NCBI GenBank assembly: GCA_036939755.1
Contig: JALLAZ010000694.1
Coordinates: 1-13,381 of the forward strand
Direction of reading: 5' to 3'
From: Stephanodiscus triporus
Taxonomy: Eukaryota > Bacillariophyta > Thalassiosirophyceae > Thalassiosirales > Thalassiosiraceae
DNA: 13,381 nt
A program made the position numbers and the translations under genes. Positions 1 to 8,900 of this stretch are shown here, in pieces (position 1 is the first letter of the stretch; every line of letters begins with the position of its first letter). The notes beneath the pieces were generated by a model that saw only the letters and a list, made by a program, of their open reading frames with translations, did not search any database and was not told the DNA's origin.

Positions 1-109
1 CACCTCTTTTTTGCTTGCGTGGTGGTTGTGTGAAAGGGGGGTCCACATGGGAATTTAATAGTGTATGTACTTATCTACGTACGTATACGGTCTGTTTGTG
101 GTACGTCAA

Positions 110-250
110 TGTCGGGAAATGGCGACACAAAATTCAGCCGACACACTAAAAACCATGTCGCCGACATTGCCCACCTGGGATGAAATTAGGCGACATTTCG
201 GCGTGTCGCCGACATGTCGCCGACATTTCCAGCCAAGTATAATTTCATCC
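110..250. repeat. Palindromic GTCGCCGACAT repeat cluster with flanking inverted repeat
   Basis: The 13-mer RTGTCGCCGACAT, which is palindromic except at its centre, occurs at 155-167, 203-215 and 214-226, the last two overlapping. Related half-sites (GGCGACA, AATGTCG) lie at about 108-130 and 189-198. GGCGACAT at 189-196 is an exact inverted partner of ATGTCGCC at 214-221. The block 178-250 is bounded by a perfect 11-bp inverted repeat, GGATGAAATTA at 178-188 and TAATTTCATCC at 240-250. This could be a very small fold-back element of MITE type, or a cluster of binding sites for a dimeric protein. No target-site duplication is obvious. The repeats are seen directly; their function is unknown. 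Confidence 0.6.
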
Positions 251-953
251 AATCTGTTTTCTCAACACACTACTCGGTGGGATTAAAATTCCATCTTCAT
301 CTTTCCAAGCATTGCACCAATGGGCTCTCATTGTTGCTCCTCCCGCCAACAATGATCCCTTGGACTCCTTGTCCACATTATTATCATAATCCTCCCAGTT
401 TTCGACTATATCTTCTCAAGTACCATCACCATGCTGCAGATGCATCACCAACAAATTATTTGACAGAGACATCAGTCCATTTCTACAGTTACCACCATCA
501 TCGAAAGTACCACACTGCTCAACAAACCTTGTTCCAACAACCAAAGAGTCATTCATTCTGCCTGGACGGCGAATTCTTTGAACAACGTCATCACCCTTGA
601 CACTGATTGAGGCGGACTTCATGACAACATACCATTTTTTCTTCCCGTTGTCATGACCATTTCCATCATCACTCATCTCAACAATCGGCAGTCCTGCATC
701 ACAACAGAAGTTGACTGTCTCCCTTATGGCATCATCGTTGTCATCCGCATCGCCGCCACTGGTGAATCACAAAAGTCTTGCCAAATCCAATGCTCGGCAT
801 GCAGTCCCACAATGTTCCGTGAGGTGGCGGGGGATCATCGTTGCTGCCATTGTCATCAGTGTTGCCAATGCCCAGGAGCATCACCAGGTCCTTCTTGACC
901 GCACGCAGCTGATCGTTGACGAATCTTGCCGTGTCGCTCAGCGCAAATTGCAT
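245..953 (-). pseudogene. Degenerate or unrecognised intron-containing coding sequence
   Basis: I do not recognise a family. On the minus strand one frame is open from an ATG at 953 to a stop at 741-743 (70 residues, opening MQFALSDTARFVND, ending FVIHQWRRCG). A second frame is open from about 766 down to 248, broken only by one TGA at 416-418, and ends with TGA at 245-247. The second frame looks protein-like, with stretches such as VNFCCDAGLPIVEMSDD, KKKWYVVMKSASISVKG and WCNAWKDEDGILIPP. The frame change between 744 and 766 and the internal TGA suggest a decayed gene. Alternatively, an 87-bp GT-AG intron at 406-492 would remove the TGA in frame and matches the size of the real introns nearby, but its 3' end lacks the usual T-rich tract. 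The upstream frame change would need a second intron or an error. Composition is rich in Asp, Asn and Gly. Confidence 0.3.
620..655. repeat. Short inverted repeat (9-10 bp arms)
   Basis: CATGACAAC at 620-628 pairs exactly with GTTGTCATG at 647-655, extending by one T-A pair on the outside, with an 18-nt T/C-rich loop. It lies inside the degenerate coding remnant, so it may be fortuitous. Confidence 0.35.
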
Positions 954-980
954 TCAACCGGGTGCCGCCGCATCAAAACC

Positions 981-1022
981 CTCCTCCCTCCTCCTCCTCC
1001 TCCTCCTCCTCCTCCTCCTCTC
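981..1022. repeat. CTC/GAG trinucleotide microsatellite
   Basis: This is a nearly uninterrupted CTC run of about 14 units, with one imperfect unit near 987. It creates poly-Pro, poly-Ser and poly-Leu strings in the three plus-strand frames, none of which belongs to a convincing gene. Confidence 0.9.
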
Positions 1023-1029
1023 CCCAAAT

Positions 1030-1860
1030 GACTCAAATATCGTTTGGATTGTCACCGCTGTTGTTGCAGGTGGGAGGGGACAGCAGCGGCATCTGGTCCA
1101 CAAATAAGCAATGCAACAGGTTGTCTGTTGTCATGTCGAGTCGGGGGGTGGTGATGACAGATGACAAAATAAATGGATGTGGAGTGTGTCGTGATTTTGC
1201 TTTTTTACATACATACTAAGAATTAAATGACCATGACGTGAAAATTTAATTAAGGATTTCATTTGGAGAATGGCCTAAGAAAAAAGGTATTTGTTTTTTT
1301 TCAGCAAAGTTGAAGTCGAAGCCAACAACACTCATTTCTGGGATACATGTCTCACAAAAGGGTATTGTACTCTAACTATCTACTCAAGATAAAAAAGCTT
1401 ATGCTGTGGCTCAGCATAGATATGCAAAAGAACATGCTGGAACAATATTATGTATCAGAGAGGTATTACGTTTTTTTGGAGATTTTTCTGCTCTGTGTAT
1501 GCTCGCTTGGTCGGACTCCTTCTTTTTAGTGATGTGACATTCTTTTCTAGTTGCTGTAGTTGCTGGGGGGGCAACAAAATTTGGTACTGTGAGCCAGGCT
1601 GCCAAAGAGTACGGGAGTAGGATACAAAATACTTTGTTGACCAAAATAATGCACTCATATTTATCATGGGATGGACTCCGCGAGGCAACGCCCGCTTACA
1701 GGGGGAGATGGTCCCTACTCCATAATGACAAAACAGCTTCCGAAGGAGGGGGGTGGGATTGCTCCTCAATAATAGCAACCTTGACGGCAACAACGAATGG
1801 CCATTAAAGTCATGCCTCAATCAACTAGGTAAAGGTAGGAGGGAGGAAGGATGATGCTCT
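1030..1860. other. Intergenic stretch without a convincing gene
   Basis: No ORF here has convincing protein character or family resemblance. A plus-strand frame is open from 1538 to 1804, just behind a T-rich acceptor-like site ending TTTTCTAG at 1550. It contains GTVSQAAKEYG, which faintly recalls the helix-turn-helix of Psq-like transposase DNA-binding domains, but nothing else supports that. An AT-rich segment covers about 1205-1260. A 7-bp hairpin, TATGCTG and CAGCATA, sits at 1400-1418. Confidence 0.5.
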
Positions 1861-2330
1861 TCGAGGATGACAGATGACACGTGTGACGACGGGGGGGAGA
1901 GGACAACAATGGCACTGTCTGGCACAGTGTTATTGGGGGGTAGGGGACGACAATGGGGCAACTATGTGCAAGAACAACGACAACAGGGATGATGACAGGG
2001 ACGACAATGTGGATGTGTGGTGGAATGAGAGATGGGAGGAGGAATTAGAATGTCAGGGGAAGCAGCCACGGTTGGCGGTGGCGACTGTGTCATTGGCGTC
2101 AGTTGGCAGCGGCGGAAGACAACAGCGGCGGACAAAGCGGACAGAAGACAGCGGCGGTCAACGGCGACAACTGGTGGCGTCGGGCAATGACGGATATAGT
2201 AGGAGGATGGGGGAAAGCTTGAGCGTATTGGCGGCGGACAGCGATGGCTGATGGCAGCAGACAACGGAGGGCAGCATCGGTGGCGGAGGTGGCAGCAGCG
2301 GGGAGGGATTATTTTATGCGTTGTGGGAAG
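1860..2330. repeat. Purine-skewed low-complexity patch (GGCGG/ACAAC-rich)
   Basis: The plus strand is strongly enriched in G and A and composed of imperfect short units such as GACAACAAT, GGCGGCGGA and GGGGGG. The ORFs that cross it (for example 1874-2251 plus and 1962-2423 minus) translate to biased, repetitive sequence and look like by-products of few stop codons. The same kind of sequence recurs at about 12880-13240. The 14-mer GATGACAGATGACA at its left edge (1866-1879) also occurs at 1153-1166. It is probably decayed simple repeat. Confidence 0.55.
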
Positions 2331-2400
2331 CGGGGAGCAAAGAGGAGAGTGCAGTATGGTGTCATTTCCATGAATTCCTATGCAATCGTGCACAAGTTCT

Positions 2401-2456
2401 GCTCGATCTCTGTCTGCTTCCAAATCTCAAGATTTGTGAGCAGACAGAGAGCGAGC
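2401..2456. repeat. Near-perfect 27-bp-arm hairpin with 2-nt loop
   Basis: The left arm (2401-2427) and right arm (2430-2456) are reverse complements at 24 of 27 positions, separated by only two bases (CA at 2428-2429). An additional T-A pair (2400/2457) extends the stem. The mismatches are one near the base and two adjacent ones in the upper third, which divide the stem into blocks of 5, 12 and 7 uninterrupted pairs. It lies in non-coding sequence about 460 bp beyond the stop codon of the large minus-strand gene. Candidate explanations are a fold-back element, a template-switch palindrome, or a transcribed small-RNA hairpin. Confidence 0.85.
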
Positions 2457-2913
2457 AAAGAGGAAAAACCAGAGTTACGGCCGATGCAACATTGAGCAAC
2501 TTGGAGGGGAGACCCACGACAAAAGAGAACGGGTAACATCGGTTTCAAGGGTTACAAAACTTGATCCCGCGTGAGCGTACAAAGAGCAAACAGAGACCAC
2601 ATCGTGGTGTAATACCTCTCTATCGATGCACTATTATGTATTATATATTTTTGCTTTTGCGTGATTTTGTTCAGCAACAGTGACGATGATGGTCTCAGCA
2701 ATGAATTCTTGACGGTTAGTGGTGCATGCAGCTTCTCTTGCAATCAAGAATTCTAAGTATGATTTGGTGCTGTCGGAGCCATCCAACTTCAACGAGCCAA
2801 CCAACATGCAAGTGAGTGAATATACGTTCCGTGAACGCCTCATCCATTATGGATGGAGAGAAGATTGCCCACTCCAATTTCAAGGTGTTCGATGGCACTT
2901 TAACACAATATTT
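2457..2913. other. Downstream flank / 3' UTR region of the large minus-strand gene
   Basis: No gene is supported here. The part nearest 2913 should be 3' untranslated sequence of the minus-strand gene, but I cannot place the polyadenylation site, because no exact AATAAA is seen on that strand. Short ORFs on both strands (for example 2719-2928 plus) lack any recognisable character, and the plus-strand one runs into the antisense of the final exon. Confidence 0.5.
2703..2753. repeat. 10-bp perfect inverted repeat
   Basis: GAATTCTTGA at 2703-2712 and TCAAGAATTC at 2744-2753 are exact reverse complements with a 31-nt spacer. It lies about 160 bp beyond the stop codon of the minus-strand gene, so it could form a stem in its 3' UTR or mark its end. 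No function is shown. Confidence 0.6.
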
Positions 2914-5900
2914 CTACAGCCCAAATAATTTCTTCTTCCTCTTCTTAGCAGGAGTGCCCAAAATATCTGCCGCTCCCATTGGGCGAAACAAATGCTTTCC
3001 AATGAAAGATCCGAGTTCTGATGCACTGGAATCCAATATCGGAGGCGGGTGGCGAGGACTCAAGTTAGGAGAGCTTGATTCCAGAATGGGCTCAAGCTGA
3101 TCTCCACTTTGTCCAGTGGAGGTATTTGAAGAACCGCCCATCACTTTTCGTCGAAACTTATCAAGCCCACTGCTTGCGCCACTTTTTAAGACTTCACGCA
3201 CGACATGGGTCAAATACTTCTTGCCATGAAATTCCCACGTACCTATCTCATATGCTTTTGAATAAGCAGGAACGCATATATCTATGGATGATGCTTGTGG
3301 AAGCCTTTTGAAGCCGCCAACTGAGACGTTTACATCTACATACCCCACCCGCCATACTTTGAACAGCACAACTTCGGCCGCTTTTGACGGTGACTTTAAC
3401 TCAGATGACTTACTGTCAAGTTCGGTAGAGCTCCCAGGAATACATCGATTTCCAGATGGAGGTGCCCCTTGTGCACCAATTGATGGTGACTTCCTTCTTA
3501 TGGTTGACTTTGGAAGGTATTCTGATTGCATTGAAATCGCTTCATCTGATCCTGTCGAATCACTGAACGTTGACACAGCGTCGAATTCCTCGTCATGGTC
3601 ATCTTCAACAAAGAAATATGACTTGAGAAGGCGCGACATGCTCTTTGAAATCTGAATCATCAACGTATGAGGAATTCCCGGAAACAAATTGACCTCGAAA
3701 TGTGAATATAACGATAATCCTCCAACAACTTGAGGTAGAGATTCAACTCGGATAACTGCAGCTCGTTCCTTGCCAGAATGTGGACCTGACTTACAGCCAG
3801 AAGCATTAAAATTGGTCGCTTTGCAACATGTCCAAATTCCATAGTCATATTGTCCAAGGTGAAAGGCACAAGAGAATAAGTCGTTATTTGAATGGTCAAA
3901 ATACTGACCACATCGATCACATGCACTTCTTGCATTGCCCAATACCGATTTCACTACACTTGTTGGATCCAAGAACCCAATTGAGTCAGGGCCGGGCTTC
4001 AAAGAAGAAATACTGTAGGTTTGAATACACGCATAGGAAGTGCACGATGTGTCAAGACAGAAAGGAGAATGCACTCAGTTGAAGTCAACCAATTGAACTC
4101 ACCGTACATCTTCTAGTGAAAACTGTGAGATAGTAGAGCCATCCCTAGAGTAATCATGCTGTCCATTAAACCCCGTGAAGGAGATTTGTACATCGTCTAT
4201 CACATCTTGGTTTTGCATGTTCCATTGCAGTTTGCCTAGAGTATAACTTATCCGCCGAAAGACCTCACTGCCTTCCAGCGCAATTTTGTCTTCAATTTCA
4301 CGCAGCAAACTCATCGCAGCAGTACGCAGCATTTGGCGACCTTTCTTGTCACGGTATTTTATATCACCACTTAAGAGTTGCTCCATCTCTGTCGCAGCTA
4401 CACTGCTAATGCCCCCTGGAGACTTGGTGGAGGTATCATCTTGATCTAAACTTTGATGTCGCTGATGGGGCTTCGGTACCTCCAGCAAGACGTTTCTCAA
4501 GACATCGAGAGTTGTTTTGAATTGATAGCTGTGCAAAACGTTCACATTTCATGTAGTGAACAAGAGTGTGAAAACATCAACGATGGGCAATGAATAAGGC
4601 TAGACAGTCATTTTCTTACCTGTCAAGATTGAAATTTAGAAGATCAATAAGCAACTCAATGTTGTCAACTGCAGCTTCATCCTGGCCAACAACCAGCCCT
4701 TGGTTGATGAAGTGAATAAGCTCCTGGGTCGAATTGTGGTGTGGCGGTCGATGGAAAATTTGCGTTGATTGAAAGGTAAATTTATTAAGGATTGGATGAA
4801 GAAGTCCACTCTTGGAAAACGACAAAGGTTCGTGTTGATGGAGATGTGGCGGATAAATGTTCTGATGACATAAGTTGCTATGATCGCGCTCGTCCACAGC
4901 CGCTGAGTGTGTGTGACGATGATCTTTTGGCGAGCACACTTCAAGCCACGGAAGGCCAAGATTGACATCGACTCGCGTACTAAGTGAGTATGCTTCCATG
5001 TTCGTCAAGGTGTAAGTGTTTTCTTTTTCAATGAACGAATCAATTAAGTGCGTCAGTTGTAAAGCTTCATGAATAGACCACCAGTTTTCACAACGACGCT
5101 TACCAGTCTTTTTCAGCAAGTTACTGGGAGACACTTTTCCATCTTTGCTTCTTGCATTTGGAACTATGAAGTGGATGAATTCACGAGCTTCAACCTGTGC
5201 GCGTTCTATTGCCAATATGATACTTCCTCCTGTGGCGATACTGTGTAGCTGCACCTGTGGGTTGGAGAAGTGGATGTCAAGAGTAGGAATTGTCGAATTC
5301 CGTCCCGTCATTTTCTGTTCATCAAAACTTGCAGCCTGGATCTGACCTGCATGGAGAGCGGAACGACGGCGCGGCGCCCCTCCGTCCTCAGCTAGCAAAT
5401 ATGCCAAGCGGCTTTTGTTGAAAGAATCACGTCGGGAAAGCCCTTCCCCAACGAAAGGTGAAGCAACGCCACAGGACTCTCCTGTATTATGTTCCTGTTC
5501 AGATGTTTCTTTTGACACCACCTGCAACTGGCGAAGTTGGCTGTTCATAAAGCCAAAAGTGTAGATCAAGTCTTTAGAAATACCCATGATAGAATCTCGT
5601 ATCTCAATTGTCCATAGTAATCGACAGCGAGCAACTAAAATGGACCATGTAGAGGATTGGCCTCTACCATCCAATGTTGTTCTGCGTACTTGTGAAGGAA
5701 CAGCAAGAATTTTCGTCATTGATTGATTACAGATATCGATCTTGTTTATGCTGACAATGTACTCGAGCTCGTGAATATGACTGGACAGCTCCTGCAGCTT
5801 CAAAAAGGGTAACTTCATAAAGAGAGAAGAATTAACGTCTTCACGGTGAAAGGATTCTTTTTGAGGCGAAACCTGCTTCACTTCAAAGTTACACAAACTC

Positions 5901-8900
5901 CTAACCGCCCCAAACTCAGATGCAATCAGCTCATTGTCAATGAGATCATCATTTCCTTCTTGGTGGTCGCCGACTATATTTACAACATGTTTGAATTCAC
6001 TTACGTCCAAGAGGGCAGCTTTCGCGGGTCCTTCAATGACGATTTCCTTACCCCCATCAAGAGATGCACTGTAGTTGACTGCTTTGACGGTCAGGCACAG
6101 GCCATCCATGTCCTCCTCGTCTTCAAACCAGGTAGCCATTTTCATGTTTTTCACACTAGCTTTCGCGACGACGCTTCGAAACGTCGGGAAGGGCTTAGAA
6201 TCTTTCTCATTGGTTTGGGGAGATGATGTCGAGGTGGAGTTTACATGGGTAAACCACGGAAGAACGTCAACTCGCAAAGCGACCCAGTTGTCAGCTCCAA
6301 TGCTATCACTTCCTGGAAGTTCAATCCAAAACTGTACATTGACACCGTCGGTACGAAATGCAGCGAATTTGTCACGTCTTCTCACTTCCTCATCGCCTTT
6401 GATTTTCATGCAGACCGAATGGTGTTCATGACAAACTCCGCCCGGATGAAGCATCTCCCAGGATATGTTTACTTGTGCCTTCAATAATGGAACGTATAGC
6501 AACGGGTGTCTTTCCCTACTGACTACTGACTCTGCTTGATGAGGTAAATGAAAACTTGACTTTGTGTCACGCACGCTTGGGTGGACGGACATGTCATATG
6601 CAGTCCCCGGAATCGACACGTTGATATCACTGGCGTCAACCTTAAATAACCCAACGGTGTGGCGCATTTCGCATTTTTGGCAGTAAAACATGATCGAGTG
6701 GTCCCAAAACACGTACGAATCAAGCAGCCATCGGAACGAGAGCTCATCCGCTGATATAGAGATAGAGCCATGAATGAAAAACCGGACACTGTCCCACCAA
6801 GTGAGCTTCATGGCAACCTCGTGATCAGGACCGGACTGGGGAGGAGGTGGAAGCAATCGTTGTATGCACTCCATCAACCTTGAAATGGAATCGCTCAAAA
6901 CAGAACCGAACATGAGGTTCAACCCACCACTCTTAACTTGAGCAGACGTATATATTTTGACAGGCAATCCTGTAGAATGCAAAGAAACACCATAGTGACA
7001 AGAGCACTGGCGATGTTGGTGTGAAGAAAGATGATTGCCAGTTGAATGATTATGATGACACAAGAGCAACGACGTAACCGTCTTGCCTTCCTGGAGTCCT
7101 GGGGTAGTTGGGCTTAGCGCCGCTAAATGGAGATAACCATTGAGAGCAAATTCATCCATTCGAAGCAACGGAGTCACCAAGTTGAGCGGATAAAGTATGC
7201 ACACTACATGCTTGACAGTAAGGCAAATGAAACCACCTTGGATTTGTGGGCCGTACAAGTGAGTTGAGGAGTCATCTTCATCGAGTGAGTTAATTCGTGC
7301 CTGTGTCCGTGACGGAGGTTCATTTCGTTCTATAGAAACTTCTACAGCTTCAAAAAAGATGCGAAGTTCATCTCTTAGAATGTTTGTTCCCGTTGAACGC
7401 TCGGAGCCTGGATCATAGTCCATCAATGATATATCTAAGAATGGAACGGTGCATTTCATGGACATTAATTGATATTTTTTCCTTTGCTTTTTGTGGTCCC
7501 CTTTCAATCGATTGAGACCATCAAACAAGGCCTTGGGCACCAAAGTCATATCTTCGATGACTTGCCCGAAGTGCAGTGCCGGAGGAAACTGCACTGTTAT
7601 GCTGCTTCCCACCCTTAACTCAAAAATCTCCTTCAGTGGATGCCCATCATGATCTGATACGAGTTCGTCGCCACAATAATCAATGGGGCTGGTATTTGTG
7701 TTGCAATATTCATTGATTTCGTTGTAGTAAGCCCTCCTGTGATAGTTCTGCAAAGATATCCCTTCAACAACGCAAATCGGGGTTTCGATGTCATTGAAAT
7801 GGAGCTTAATCTGCTTTGCTTCAAAAGATAAATTTGGTTTTGTCTCTTCTTTCAGAGTTGCACTAGAAGAAGATGGATACTTTGCTATTGAAATATTCAT
7901 GGTGGATCCGCCTTCAATGACTGCACACAGATATGACTCGACACCGACATAAGCATGAACATTCGCCGTAGCATTGCAATCAACGCCAATACGAATATTT
8001 GTCTTGTGCGAGGAGAAAGTTCTGTTTGATAGGCCTTTTTTAGATCCAGGTGTTCGAAGGCAAGCCAAAGCCCGCTGAATACGGCTGTTACATGAGACTG
8101 CAAGCCATTGCAAAATCGGCGACCAGATGACTTCGAGCTCCGCTGACCCCCTGCTGAATTGAACCGAAATGGACTCTGTCCTTTCATCTGTTTCGATATT
8201 CCGTTCCTCGGTCATGCAAAAACTACCTTTGCAATGCAAAATCTTAACGAAATCTGCTGCCGCATAAAGGGTGTATGTTTGTGCCATGGACCAATCCGTC
8301 TCCTGAGGTTTGGAGAAATCAGATCGGAAGGAAAACTTGTGCACAGGAAAGGAAAATAAGGAAGTGCCCACCTCTATTTTTTTGCCGAACCGCTCATAGA
8401 TATTAAGAGCATCAAAACATACAAAAACAGACCTCTCGTCGTTTGACCGGGAATTCAGCGGAACTGTTGATTTGAGTGCCACCGTGGAAAATTCGCCGTG
8501 GAAAGAAACTTCCTGACTGCATCCATGTGGTCTTTCATCGACACTTTGTGAAGGTTCGAGTATTACTGGTAGTGATAAATGAGGCAGAAAAGTCACTGAC
8601 CCCTCAGCACGAAGGACTGAAGCGTCGATAAGGTGATGGTGGGCACACCTTTTGACCCCGAAATCAAATAGTTGGTCGGGAAGATTAAGATCTAAGTTTG
8701 GCTGATCTAGATCACCTGACTCTTCGTTAGGATTTTCTCTGTTTCTCAAAATTGTGACGTTTGTTTCTGTCTGCAACAACGCCACTCGAACTTTGTCATC
8801 AGTGGTCACAATTTCAGGCGACGCAGATAGCTCCACGATTACATCCACAGAATCACACGAAAACTGGATATAACTGAGCGTATCTCGTGTAGTTTTTTCT

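Noticed and set aside
416..418. Selenocysteine TGA
   Set aside because: There is no recognisable selenoprotein context and no SECIS-type element could be identified by eye; decay or an intron is the simpler explanation.
1538..1807. Plus-strand frame with GTVSQAAKEYG, like a transposase helix-turn-helix
   Set aside because: The match is one short string. There are no catalytic residues, no terminal inverted repeats and no continuation in other frames, so it was left as part of the non-genic stretch.
1874..2251. 125-codon plus-strand ORF and its 153-codon minus-strand counterpart (1962-2423)
   Set aside because: Both are by-products of stop-poor GGC/ACAAC sequence, with biased repetitive translations and no family character.
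3660..3935. ORFs in other frames inside the large gene (e.g. 3660-3935 minus, 5846-6226 plus)
   Set aside because: They overlap strongly coding exons of the lipid-transfer protein in other frames and have no independent support.
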